From the NCBI GenBank assembly GCA_964017235.1, contig OZ024931.1, positions 103,558,221 through 103,622,220 on the forward strand: a stretch of DNA of 64,000 nt. The letters run 5' to 3'. This document shows, in pieces, positions 44,996 to 56,346 of this stretch. The first letter of the stretch is position 1, and every line of letters begins with the position of its first letter. The position numbers were made by a program, and so were the translations under genes. The DNA comes from Sabellastarte sp. h YS-2021. Taxonomy: Eukaryota; Annelida; Polychaeta; Sabellida; Sabellidae. The notes beneath the pieces were generated by a model. The model worked only from the letters and a program-made list of their open reading frames with translations. It ran no database searches and was not told the DNA's origin.

Positions 44996-47369
44996 TGGAA
45001 TCGCCACCTACAACTCGACATGCTCGTATACTTTTGCTTTTTCTTCAATCTGCCACGTATCTGGATATGATGTCTTTGATGAAATTAGCATTTGGATCAA
45101 ACATCTTTATCAGCATTCAGCTTAAGTCTGAAAACATTTTGCATTCGCGACTGCTCTATTTAGTGTTTTAAAAACATCCATTGGGCCTTCATGAGCTGTT
45201 CAGAAATATACTCACTGGAGGGGGAGAAGAAGGGGAGATGGATATTCAGGACAGCTCATTCTTCTGCATGTACTACAAAGATACGAGGGAACGAAGGGAT
45301 GTCTAGTTTAAACACATATATACAGATACAACCATAAGGAATGCTGTGAGCAGACCATAAGCTGGAAGTCCCTAGATATATGGACCACATAGGATATGTA
45401 TAATTCTGATACATGCTGGTGTCAGCAATTCTTATTGGTTGAACAGCAAAATGGCTAGATTAAAAACCTCTATAAAGGTCCACCTAGTAGACAAAAATAT
45501 TTTGTATATATTTGCATATTTTTGGCATTTGAATAGTAATAATCCATTACTGGTTACAGTTCATGCAGAATTATAGTCCACTGTGCAGTGTGGCACCATG
45601 ATAGGGTAAGTGATGTAGATGATGTCATGGAATTTGAACTGAAGGAATAGCAACAACAAAATGTGACTGGATCCATCTGCAAATCAGCATCAACCACTTT
45701 TTAAGTGCGGTAGATGAGTTACTTAAGTTTTTATTCAAACGAGAAACTAAAAATATCAAAATTTAAGGTTCATTGATTTTAACGTGATGGAAGTTTTAAA
45801 CTTTTCAAAGTGTTTAATTGTATGAAAGGCCCTCTCACAGTGTAACATAACTCTTAAAATAACAAGCAGGTGACACTGTAATAACATGACTCATTGGTGA
45901 GATAAGGGAATACTACATCTAGTTATATGGTAATTATGTAACGTGCAGAAAGACCTGGATACAGTTTTCACAGAATGTGAAGAATGTCACATAAATGTCA
46001 TATTCATATGTATTTCATCATACCTGGATTTTGTGTCAGACAGAAAATCGAGAAAGTTCCTTATCAAGTAGTCCTAATCATTCAATGCACTGGAGAAATG
46101 CCAAATATCCAACATGCACAGCCTCTTTCAAAAAGACAACTTTGGCCTGTTGACCAACAAACCGAGAAATAGGTGAAATACAGTCCTGAAAATTTGTCAA
46201 CTGCTTTTCCAGGCGTATTTTTTCAATCTTGGAAGTGTATGTTCGAGCATCTGCATCATCTTGAATTTTTTTTATCAGTAAGAGTTTCTTCGCGACAAAA
46301 ATAAGAATTAACCCAGATTGACGTCAGGACTGCATCAAAATTGCCCTCTTCAAAGACAGATTATCTTACTTAAATTGACAGTCTATAAATAATTAACAAG
46401 AATTTACAATGACTAGTTTTATTTGGTATTGTGTAATGACATCGTCCAAACCATTCTGCACTTTTATTGCATGTTCTTTCTTCTTTTATATAAACATTAC
46501 AGCAAGTGTGGAGAAATAACAAGTTGCAATGGTGCAATCATGACAAATGTACTGGCAAAACAAGGTACATTCAATTCCAAAATAATAAAGATAATATTTG
46601 GTGGCATCCTGTGGATATTTTAATTGTAAAAGTTTAATGATTGCCATCTCCACGCCTTGTACAGACATACAAATGATGAAGACGGTGCAAAGGTAGTCAT
46701 TAGAAGGATGAAGTCATGGTCCCAGTCTAGGGAACCCATCTATTATATCAGTATTGTAGAACAACCATGACTGCCACCCTGAAACCACAGTATGTATTGT
46801 CTCTGAAACCACAGCATCAGATGAATTAGTTTATGGCAGTAACCCTATATGTAAAACACAAGCTCTGGGTCCATTACAAAAGCCCCCTCATCAGTCATTT
46901 CATGCGGCTCAGTGTTTTTCGGTCACCTGAATCTGATTCATAATGACAAAAAAAGTGAACACAGTTTTTGTGGTGTTTACTATCATAATTGTGCATGTAT
47001 AGATTGATATGACAGATACTGGAATGTTTCAAGTGTTTTATCTGTCCATTTTATCAAGAAGGGTTTTTAAAGACTCACTTCACTAAATATAGACGTCTTG
47101 AGATTATGAATAATGCCAGCTGTCTTATGACAAATAATACTTTCTGAATGACTTTATATCATACCAATACTATAAAGTAACTTGTATTTCTACAAAAGTG
47201 TAGGATGATCAAAATGAAGATAATGACCTTTACTGGTAAATTATAGAGCTACTTATGAAGATGGAGCCATGTTTCACATGTGATCATGTATGTCAATGAC
47301 TGCAAAAATGACTTCAGGTGATGACAGTTCATGTGACACTGACTCACCATGGTGACACTTTACCCTAAA
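44996..47369. other. Intronic DNA, no feature recognised
   Basis: Between two exons of the aldo-keto-reductase-fold gene. AT-rich, no supported genes; short frames are isolated and uninformative. Confidence 0.5.
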
Positions 47370-47520
47370 TTCCGTAGTCTAGTGGTTAGAAGGTAGGCTA
47401 TCTCCAGTGACGGTCCATGGTTTAGTTCAGCTGTACCATGTAATTTATAGTGGATTATTTGTTGTATCAATACTCAGCAGAATATCACCTTCACTACAGG
47501 ACAAGTACAGCCTAATCATT
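47370..47520 (+). repeat. Possible tRNA-derived SINE relic
   Basis: AGTCTAGTGGTTAGAAGGTA resembles a tRNA-like A-box head, followed by GACGGTCCATGGTTTAGTTCAG. No second copy in the window. Confidence 0.3.
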
Positions 47521-47539
47521 AGCAACAGACATTCCCTTC

Positions 47540-47735
47540 ACTGAAAGGTAGAGGCTCGAGACAAGACCATTTAGTAACGCCCTTGAGGTTCTTTAGTTTG
47601 CTACTGGGGAAATGACAGAGGACTGCCAGTTCATGTGGTAAAATAATCCACAATGTATCTGAATATACTTATGATTGAACCCAGTTCCTCTGTGTTCCTA
47701 GGCCAGTGTGTTACCCACTTGGTAAAAGTGGAATT
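47540..47735 (-). repeat. SINE family C relic
   Basis: Shares CCCTTGAGGTTCTTTA, TTGAACCCAGTTCCTCTGTG and CCTAGGCCAGTGTGTTACCC with the copies at 4196-4520 and in the foldback element. Confidence 0.6.
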
Positions 47736-47930
47736 ATTGAGCAACATGTAATGACACCCTCTCCATATCTCTTGTCAACTACTGAACTCTTTTTATTCAC
47801 TCTGCCCTTATGTCTTTGACAATAATCATATATATGACACCACAATTCTGTACTTCACCTTATTTTCACCTGTCACAGTGAGTATGTGTAGTTATGTCTC
47901 CCAGTTCCTGTACTCTGTCTGTGTTTTCAG

Positions 47931-48014
47931 AGTATATGCCGCTCACTGATGGACCAGGGTCTTCCTTATATAGTTCAGTCCACTGATCATGACTTCATCA
48001 CCAAGTGTTTTCAA
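47931..48014 (+). CDS. Aldo-keto-reductase-fold gene, penultimate exon
   Basis: Between GTGTTTTCAG and GTAAGC, 84 nt, phase 0, reading SICRSLMDQGLPYIVQSTDH then DFITKCFQ. A helix followed by a hydrophobic strand (the barrel's G-I-x-V-x-A/T strand) fits the fold. It joins both neighbours in phase. Confidence 0.6.
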
Positions 48015-48261
48015 GTAAGCACACCTTAAACATTACAACCAATATGTATACAATATACATGTAAAACAAGAGCTAAAATATTCTGGATCCAAACGGTGTT
48101 CTGGATCACCATCCTATGTCAAATTGTTAATTCTAATAGGACCTTTAGAGTGCTTAATCTCCCCTATTCCAAGGGGACTCTAAGGCACAACAAAACCAAA
48201 ACAGTCAACCAATTTCAGTATCCAGAGACAGAAAAAAGGCCAAGCACCACAGAGAACACAA

Positions 48262-48365
48262 GGGGGTGTGTATGATTAAGGTAGGTTTTGAGCTGCTTTC
48301 TGAAAGAGGCTATGGAGGTGGACTCGCGAATCTCATCAGGAAGAGCATTCCAAACAGTGTGGGCA
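48262..48365 (-). pseudogene. LINE (CR1/Jockey-like) C-terminal tail
   Basis: On the minus strand: AHTVWNALPDEIRESTSIA then SFRKQLKTYLNH. This W-N-x-L-P-x-x-I-R ... F-R/K-x-x-L-K-T-Y-L motif ends many CR1/Jockey-type proteins. Only the tail is present, in an intron. Confidence 0.75.
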
Positions 48366-49572
48366 TCAAAAGCACAACTGTAACCACTTACGATAAATTA
48401 CACGCTATTTGTACTATTATCATCATTTCCTGAAAATTTTATCAAAATGTGCCCATAAGTTTTGGGTGTTTTTGCAAACAAACACACAAACAAAAGTATA
48501 AAAACATATCCACCTTGTGGTGGTAATATAAGAGCTGTTGCACAATGGACACAGCTCCTCTTCAAGTAATACACTGGCAATAAAAGCTTACAGTCCAACA
48601 ACTCCAATAATGGCATTCAGAGTATAAGGTGATTGACAGGATTGGGTTCAGATCCGCTAATTAAAACACTAGGGTTATTTGTTCTTGGTGTTACCACAAA
48701 AAACTTAAGAGTTCTAACAGTTAGGAACAGGTTGTAAGGGCGACATTTACGGTCACAGGACTTTTATTTTTACTTGGGATAAATTTGATGCTTTGACAGT
48801 TTTCACATCCTTTTTAATAGGACTATGCTCGCTTCCCAAGTTATGACTTGGCTAGCTCTTACCATACGCCACCTTTGTAGAATTGGGGTATTAGTTGGAT
48901 TGTAAACACATGCTAGAGTCAAACTTGATATCCGGGCCTTGTTGTAATCGGGGATGACTTTCTGGAGTAATACTGGGGCTTGTTTCACAAAAGGAATCAG
49001 AGTTAAGTCCACCTGTATATGCTTCTTCACTTGACATTTTAAAATACTTGAAAATAAAGGATAAACATATAGAACACCTCTCTAAATTGTCTTTGGATGT
49101 TATAATGTGGTTACAGGTTTTTCCATTGCAAAACAGTAACTTTTTTCAAGATACTATGCGTCAAACAAAGGAAATTTGTCCCTAGCAGATTATCTTCGCT
49201 TGAAATAAAGGGTCACGTGATTAGAAAACCACTGTGGTTATTTGATAAGCTTGGACTTAGCTAAGTCACCCTTTTAAAAGAAACATTTAAGTGCAAGACT
49301 TGGCCAAGACAAAAGGCTCAGATTTAAGTCCCCAACTTAACCTTAAGGTCATTCTGCATCTAAGGCCCTTTGTGAAACCGGCCCCTGATGTTTCTTTTTG
49401 AGTATGGGCTTGGCCAGAAATTATTATTTTACTATTTCAAGATTTTTATTCATGTTGAACTGTTATGCGATCACTATGGAATGCCAGATTAAAATCAATC
49501 AATAGATAAATCAAATTGTAATCCTACAAATGCTGACACCATATACGTTTTTGCATCTCCCTGTGTTTTATG

Positions 49573-49728
49573 AAGGTCCTCAGTGGCCTAGTGGTTAGCA
49601 AGTTTGGCATCTAATCATAGGCTGTCACCTCTGTGGGTTCGAGTCCCACAAGTGGCAATTCTGAGGACCTGTCCCAATATGACCCTGGCTGTTGAACGGG
49701 ACGTAAAACCCCAACTTTGACCTTTGAC
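49573..49728 (+). repeat. tRNA-derived SINE, family B (best copy)
   Basis: AGGTCCTCAGTGGCCTAGTGG (A-box-like) and GGGTTCGAGTCCCACAAG (B box) head, then CCCTGGCTGTTGAACGGGAC and GTAAAACCCCAAC at the end. It sits just before the last exon of the aldo-keto-reductase-fold gene. It is not a tRNA gene: the acceptor arm does not pair. Confidence 0.75.
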
Positions 49729-49747
49729 CCTGTGTTTTATGTTGCAG

Positions 49748-49771
49748 GTTTACGATTTCTGCAATAAATAG
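49748..49771 (+). CDS. Aldo-keto-reductase-fold gene, last exon
   Basis: After ATGTTGCAG the frame reads VYDFCNK and TAG in phase 0, giving a short terminal exon. The acceptor is only 20 bp beyond the SINE copy. AATAAA overlaps the stop (49763-49768), but whether it is used for polyadenylation is unknown. Confidence 0.5.
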   Translation, partial: VYDFCNK

Positions 49772-50267
49772 ACACAAGTCAGAGACGAAGAGGTAAAACC
49801 TGGATGGTTCACCTCAGTGATGTCACAAGGATACTGCACAGTAGCAGGAAACATATCACATGACCAACAGAAAACCCACATATATTTTGTATTGTTTTTA
49901 GTAAAATCTGGACATCAGGCCCCACAGCGCTTTGTGGCATAAAAGTAACTATCGGTTTATTTGTTTGATTGATTGAATGATACGATACCATTTGTACCAT
50001 AGGGAAAGTAGAAGTGTTGGATGAAAGCTGTTGTTAAAATTAGCTTGACAAGAATATCTTATCCAAAGCACCCAATACGGTTAACAACAGGATTTTTGTA
50101 TCACAGTATGACCCAGATCTGTTACAAATTTTAATCTTTTTGTTCCATTGATATATCCCCATTGACATAAAAAGATTCGTAAAGATGCACTTATATTCTT
50201 TGAAGTGACCATGACCACAGACAGCAAAAAATAGATGCACCCCAAATCTCTGCTAAAATAGGCTATG

Positions 50268-50372
50268 GTGGATATGCTAAGCGAAAGAGGTGAGACATCA
50301 GTTTCTTACTGAGGGAGATGATAGCAGAGGAAGCACATGTCTCATGAGGCAACTCATTCCACAGATGTATCA
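50268..50372 (-). pseudogene. LINE C-terminal tail
   Basis: On the minus strand: LWNELPHETCASSAIISLSK then KLMSHLFRLAYPP and a stop. Same terminal pattern as the tails at 34187 and 48262, but a different sequence, so it is a third element. Confidence 0.7.
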
Positions 50373-52077
50373 AAATGAAAATACAAGTCAGATTGTTTCA
50401 CTGACTTTCGAATTGTTGAAACAAAACTATGAAACTACAAGAACTTTACAATGACCTAGACACTATCTCATTTTGTAAAGCTTGACACAATGAGAAAGAC
50501 ATGCATCACAATGTTAAGGAAATGGGTTTGGAGTACTTTGTGGACAAACGAGGTAGTTTTATAAAGGGAGTGGCAATAGAACACCAGTGCAATTTCTGGA
50601 TTACAGAAGTCATTCTAGTATATCTACTCGCATTAGATACAATTATGATAGCACTGTCTTAAATAGATTGAAACTTGTGTATACTAGTATGGTATTCTAG
50701 AAAAGTTAATTACAGTAGTCAAAGCAACTACTACCTCCTTAGCATAAGCAATAGGCAAAAGTAATGACTGAGACATGTTGAACTTGCCTAAAATCTCCAA
50801 GTTGCACAAAAAACCCTTGCAGAGATTTTGCACATGTTCGGAGTAAGACCAAACGTCGAGATTCTTGACTGACAGGCTGGATGGGGGCTACCGGCTGTCA
50901 ATTAATAAACATTTTATGTGGCATTTAAATATTACCATTATTATTATATTTATAGCTTGACATTCTGTTTTCATTAACATATGCATTGTCTATTTGCCTT
51001 TTAATTTAAACAGAGCATTAGGAGTAAGTTTTTCATTTTTAACACAATAGAATGTACAGGATTATTTACCAGATTCTGCTCACAGCCTAAATTCGCTCTC
51101 CAAAGACTATATCTTCTTAAAACAGTAGTTGTCACACCACTACTGGGGGTTTTCCAGCACAGAACTGGCTGCTGTAATTTTGGGATTATTGCAGGTGACC
51201 CTGGGCCCTAGGTCTGTGGAACTGCTTATGAAGCTGCGTCACTGTGGTTAAAAGTCGGGGGCTTCATTTCCTGTGTAATTAAAGGGCGGTGTGTGGGGCA
51301 TTTTATCCAATATGTGATTTAAATGTCTTGACACATAAAAGAACATCTAAAATCTGCCTAAATCTACGATATTTTACTTCAATGTTTCTTCTGTGATTTG
51401 GATACATAAAAATGTAATTCTATCTTTGTATGTAACACTGACTATTATAGAATTTTTTTAAATTTTTTACAGAACGGTTCTTTGGTTTTCTAGGAAATTT
51501 TTATACATTCACAAATGCTTTGGACCAATTGCAGGACTTAACCAGTCCTGGTTGATATAGCTTGGATGACAATTGTAATTCATATGACTGGAGTTGTTCC
51601 AAGTCAAATAAAACTAAAAGAGAACCAGAGATGCCTGTACCCCACAGGAAATAGTTTTCAACACCATGAGATGCAAGAGTAGTGAAACAATATAAAGATC
51701 GGGATACTTTCAGAGCAGTGTCAGTTATAAAAGGTCCAAATAATGTTTGAGTAGAGAAAATAATGAGAAAATGTAAAGAGAAAGAAAATATATATCTAGA
51801 TAAAGTATTAAAACACGACAATTCAACAGTCTTTACACTACTTCCATTGAGTGAAAATGAAAATACTGGTTTAACGTTTGGAGCATTTATTTCATTTAAC
51901 AACCTTCACCATATATTACTGAGCATACACCTAAGGTGACCCTAACTTAAAGTAGGTATTTTACCACAACTGTAATTCAAGATAAGGTGACCCTAAGTGC
52001 ATAGGAACTATGTTAGGACTACTTCTATGCTACTTCTATTTACATGTATTGCGTGGATGAATATAAGCTGCCAAACG
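50373..52077. other. Intergenic DNA, no feature recognised
   Basis: The segment AAGGTGACCCTAA occurs twice near 51932 and 51984, close to the end of DIRS element 2, but no terminal repeat of that element could be recognised here. Confidence 0.45.
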
Positions 52078-53091
52078 TCAGACGTAGGGGTTGCAGTAGG
52101 AAGTTAGTGGAGAATGTTTTGAAAAGTCCGGGCAACTGAGCTGGCAGCCTGTGGGGGTCTTGATGAGGTATTTCCATATGGCATCGGATTTCCAGCCTCC
52201 ATGAGTTTTTATGTAGTTGAGGTCGATGTTGTGATCAAAGGCCCAACAGGCCCCGGATCGACGAAATGAGTGGTATCCGAACTCGCTAGGTTGAAGACCC
52301 AACTTTAATACGGCCTGTCTGAGCACTAATCTCACTTTGGTTGCTGTGAGGACTTGGGAGGAGTCCTGGTTGGTAACTGTGAAGAGTGGAAGGTCCCTGT
52401 GGGCCTGTCGCTTCGAAACAATGTCCTTCAGTGCGGAGACTGGGCAAATTAATTTGTCCTGTAGTACTGGCAACTGGACCACCTGGGAGTGGCCTGACGT
52501 CTGCATATTCTTTGCACATTTTGTGATCACATGAGCCCCAGGGGCTCCCCATATGACATCTCCATGGGTGGGATACCTGAAGGTGGAATAAGCAGCCTTG
52601 GAGGGGGGGGGGACGAGAGAGGACAGGCGGTAGAAACCGAAAAATCCCATCAGCATCACAGCTTTGTACGTGCTCGCTTTCGGGATGCCCCTTATTGCTT
52701 TAGTCAACTGTCGTAGTTTGTCCACTGTAAAGATACCTTTGACCCGAAATGATAAAGGAGCGTTGTGTGCTACAGAGCGGATTGCTAACTTTATAAGTCT
52801 GTTTTCTAGGGCACTGTCGTTCATCTTGTATATCAAGAAGAAGTGTTTTAACACTGTCATGTAGTTGTTGAGTGTTTGGGCTCGAAGCCCTTGTTGGGCT
52901 AAGTACTCCACGAATAGTGAGACAGCAGAGAACGAGTCTACTGGGCCTGGGTTTACACACACCATGAATGCCAGATAAAGCCTGAACTTGTTTGTGTATG
53001 CTTGAAGGATTCTTGGTCTGAAGGCTGTCGCGACCCTGTGGTTGAAGCCGACTAACAGAGCTGCCACAGGAGTGGGATCTGAAATTAAATA
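52078..53091 (-). CDS. DIRS element 2 tyrosine recombinase
   Basis: Homologous to the element 1 recombinase throughout: ALLVGFNHRVATAFRP at the start, the catalytic Arg in LMGFFGFYRLSSL, FGYHSFRRSGACWAF (H-x-x-R), IKTHGGWKSDAIWKYL (His and Tyr). The domain is open to TGA at 52078-52080 and looks intact. No ATG leads the domain; the first candidate initiator is GTG. Upstream is a pyrimidine tract and TTTAATTTCAG (AG at 53093-53092), again leaving two bases to complete a codon, as in element 1. Confidence 0.92.
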   Translation of the reverse strand, partial: YLISDPTPVAALLVGFNHRVATAFRPRILQAYTNKFRLYLAFMVCVNPGPVDSFSAVSLFVEYLAQQGLRAQTLNNYMTVLKHFFLIYKMNDSALENRLIKLAIRSVAHNAPLSFRVKGIFTVDKLRQLTKAIRGIPKASTYKAVMLMGFFGFYRLSSLVPPPSKAAYSTFRYPTHGDVIWGAPGAHVITKCAKNMQTSGHSQVVQLPVLQDKLICPVSALKDIVSKRQAHRDLPLFTVTNQDSSQVLTATKVRLVLRQAVLKLGLQPSEFGYHSFRRSGACWAFDHNIDLNYIKTHGGWKSDAIWKYLIKTPTGCQLSCPDFSKHSPLTSYCNPYV

Positions 53092-53226
53092 GAAAAATCT
53101 GGTTGGAGATCATTGGTATTTACTGTATGCCAGGTACAACCTTAAATACTGTATCACAGGGGACTGGGTATGCTTCATGCTGGGCCATCTCGAGAGAGTA
53201 TCCGCGTATACATTATCTTTGCCCCC
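52953..53226. repeat. 274-bp tandem duplication, first copy
   Basis: Identical, as far as I can read, to 53227-53500. It spans the end of RNase H, the intergenic acceptor and the start of the recombinase frame. Both copies begin TTACACACACCATGAATGCC. Confidence 0.95.
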
Positions 53227-53500
53227 TTACACACACCATGAATGCCAGATAAAGCCTGAACTTGTTTGTGTATGCTTGAAGGATTCTTGGTCTGAAGGCT
53301 GTCGCGACCCTGTGGTTGAAGCCGACTAACAGAGCTGCCACAGGAGTGGGATCTGAAATTAAATAGAAAAATCTGGTTGGAGATCATTGGTATTTACTGT
53401 ATGCCAGGTACAACCTTAAATACTGTATCACAGGGGACTGGGTATGCTTCATGCTGGGCCATCTCGAGAGAGTATCCGCGTATACATTATCTTTGCCCCT
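53227..53500. repeat. 274-bp tandem duplication, second copy
   Basis: Second copy of 52953-53226. It holds the intact end of RT-RNase H (53384) and a truncated, useless start of the recombinase. The frame of about 70 codons within it is an artefact of the duplication. Confidence 0.95.
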
Positions 53501-54250
53501 TATGTGGGAAACTGAGACTAGAATATTATACTGAGCTTTGATTAGCCATAATGTACGGGTACAGGCAGCGAGAAAAGGATCTCTGCTGCTGCCACTGTTA
53601 ATAACACTGACCACGGCTGCGTTGTCGCAATGAACATCCACTCTGTTGTTCACCCAATCGTGAGCCCACAAACGGAATGCCACCATGACGTTCAGCATCT
53701 CGAAGTGGACTATGGACAGCCTCATTTTATAACACAAGGGAAGGTCCTGGTAGTAGACGTGCGCGTTCGTGTGGCCTCCTATGCCAGAAAGGCACGCATC
53801 GACATGCAGGTGGATCGGGCTTGAAGTTTTGTTGTGTATCTTGGTTATGCCATTGAATGCAACCATGAACTTCCTAAACCAGTTGATGTCCTTATGGAAT
53901 TCTTCAGTCAAGCGGATCCTGCCCTTGGTTGGAGCGTTTCTCAAGGTTTGTAATATCCTATTCACGAACAGACACGCAGGTTGTACGCACTTGTTGATGT
54001 AGATGAGATGACCCACAAGCTTCTGAAGAGACTTCCTCGTCGCGTAGGTCCTGCTGGACCAGTCCTCACACAGCTGTCGTACTTCGCCGATTTTTTGCTC
54101 AGGGATTGTGAGTGTTCCTGTTGTTACATTAATGTTGATTCCCAGGCAGGTGAGACTGTGAACTGGCTGTGACACCTTGTCCTGGTTAATGGGGAGACCC
54201 AGGGATGTGATCAAATTACTTAGTGATAAAAAGGCACTGTGAGCACTGCT
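53384..54250 (-). pseudogene. DIRS element 2 RT (C-terminal part) and RNase H
   Basis: Continues the RT after the frameshift with SLGLPINQDKVSQPVHSLTC (RT block after the Y-x-D-D), LVGHLIYINKCVQPACLFVN (thumb), and an RNase H domain: HVDACLSGIGG (Asp), VHFEMLNVMVAF (Glu), CDNAAVV (Asp) and HIRGKDNVYADTLSR (His and Asp). All catalytic acids are kept. It is cut off from the N-terminal RT part by one extra base in a G8 run (54251-54258). The C-terminus lies in the duplicated 274 bp. Confidence 0.88.
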
Positions 54251-55712
54251 GGGGGGGGCTCACTCCCACTATATCATCCAGATAGGCACATGTCCAATGT
54301 CCGGATTCTTTCATAAGGTGGAAGATGCTATATGTGACCATCTGGCATGCCGAGGCCCCCGTCTTTAGGCCAAAAGGCACGCTGATGTCCACGTACTGCC
54401 TGCCCTGCCAGCTTAGGCCTAGCACCGAAAAATCCCGGGGGTCTGACCTTAAATTTCTGTAGGCCCGCTTGAGGTCGACTTTATAGATGAGAGCGTTCTT
54501 GCCAATCCTGGAGATGGCCTCCACTATAGTGTCCAGTGTGGGGTACTTCAATTTGCAATCAACGTTGTCACACACGTCATCTGGGATTGAGCTGTTAACA
54601 CTAGCCCCTTGAGGCCAGGACAGGTCTACAATAAGTCTCCTGCTCCCGTCTGGCTTTGCCCAAGTCATCATTGGAGAAGTGTGAAGTTTGTCGAAGGGGA
54701 GCTCGTCGAATGGACCTGCAATGGCTTTAAATTGTTTTTCTGTTTGGAGGTATTCGCTGACATGCGTTGGAAAGTTGAGGGCTGACGCATGATTTTCTAT
54801 TTGATTGTTGTACTGGAACACATCATAGTCGAGTGACAAAGGGAACCCGAACTCGATATAATCTGCCACTCTGTTGAATTTGTAGTCTTTCAGAAGCACT
54901 CTCCATTGTCGGGTATTTAATTGTGAAATAACCCTAACTCTGGCTACTGCGTAATTGGGGCAATTATGTTCTTTTGTTTTCTTACAGGCTAATTGGACCC
55001 ATTCTTCCATGCTTGAGTGTTCGATTGAAATGCCACCAATGTTAGCCAGTGCTGGGAGGGGGGCTCTGAATAGCAAGCCCCACTGAGTGTGTAATCCACT
55101 AATAATGTCATGCTTGCCTTCTCTTCTGTCGACCTGCTCGAGGGTTGAATTATTGTAGGTTGCCCCCTCTATTGCTTTAAGGCTATAATTGCCAAAACTA
55201 CCCTTATAAGGGCTGTTTAGCAAACTACCTAAAAATAAGCTAAAATCACTATGGGTGCTGTCCTGGGTTGTCGAGTCCCACTTTGCAGTTTGGCTGTGTG
55301 TACTATTAGTTAAGAAGCTTGTCGATATGTCACCCCCACTCTGGCGTGATGAAGCGACTGTAGAACGTCCCTGGTATAGGTTCTGTGCAATGCTTGAACA
55401 AGTGATGTCACTTTGGTGAGTGGTATTTGACATGCCACTCGAGTCGTAGCTGAGATCTACATACGAATTATGCGAGGAGAAATTGAAATTAAAGTTTTTT
55501 GTTTTTGGTTCACCTGCCCTGTTTGTCGAATCTTTGCTGCACCACTGGCACGTACACTGTCCAATGTGAGCATTGTTAATGAACGCATTCCCAATCAAGC
55601 ACCACTTACATATACATATTCCTAGATGCTTTGCAAACAGGGGCTCGTAGTTACTGACTTGAGGGCAGGCTACCTGGTTCTTAAACTCGCTGTTTTTCCC
55701 CTGATTGACTTG
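54216..55712 (-). pseudogene. DIRS element 2 pre-RT region and N-terminal RT
   Basis: Open upstream of the annotated TTG at 55598 back to a TAG near 55713, overlapping the end of gag by about 30 bases in the +1 frame. The N-terminus has a cysteine cluster (CICKWC, CTCQWC) of unknown role. The middle (GFPLSLDYDVFQYNNQIENH, SALNFPTHVSEYLQTEK) matches element 1. RT blocks follow: SRRLIVDLSWPQGASVN, YKVDLKRAYRNL (Asp), FGLKTGASACQM, CAYLDDIVG (Y-x-D-D). It then runs out of frame at the G8 run. Confidence 0.85.
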
Positions 55713-56346
55713 CTAGTCTTTTTGCCCTGTTGCATTTGAGTTCTGGGTGGCCATAATATCTCTTCACCGCCTTAAAGCAAGCAAAACAAGCGTGTTTATA
55801 GGTGATCTTCCCCTCTACATGATCTTTTGGCTGGCTGCATGTCTCTTCATTAAACCGTTTGCAGATCTTCACCTGCTCCTCCATTTGACCATTTTGCATC
55901 TTAAGTGTACGTTGTGTGAAACGCTGTCGTATCCTGTCTATGGATGCCTGATCTCCCCAGCGAGCATGCCCCCTTTCTATCTCCGTGAGGACAGCAGCGT
56001 GTGCGCGTTTGGCTGTGGGCCAGTTGAGTTCTTGCGCATCTTGCATTATGTGACCTTGATACTCCAACATATACAACCTCGTGTGAGGGTCAGTTTCCTG
56101 TAGGATACAGTGAGCGAAGCCTTGTACCCATTGGTATATGTTTATATCCTCGTAAGTTGGCATTTTAAAGCTCTCGTTGACTGTGCAAAATTCATGGGGC
56201 CAATGAACCATGTGTCTTACCCTCTGGTCGCCTAAGCGGTATCTGCCCGACTTAAACTTATTGGACGTACCTGTCGGTTCCTCTCTGCTGAGATTCTGGT
56301 ATTGTCTAAGTCTTCTGTCGACTTCTGCCTGCACTCGACTGTCGTC
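55681..56346 (-). pseudogene. DIRS element 2 gag, C-terminal part
   Basis: Same frame as the N-terminal gag segment, separated only by TGA (56349-56347). Conserved parts: VHWPHEFCT, YQWVQGFAHCI, NWPTAKRAHAAVLTEIERGH, then the zinc-binding-like module ICKRFNEETC, HACFACF and GHPELKCNRAK, aligned with element 1 gag. Ends TAA at 55683-55681. Confidence 0.8.

Noticed and set aside
49573-49660. Possible tRNA gene (B box GGTTCGAGTCCC)
   Set aside because: No acceptor or anticodon stem pairing; repeated at other sites as a SINE head.
53175-53387. 70-codon frame next to the recombinase
   Set aside because: Created by the 274-bp tandem duplication; an out-of-frame copy of the recombinase start.
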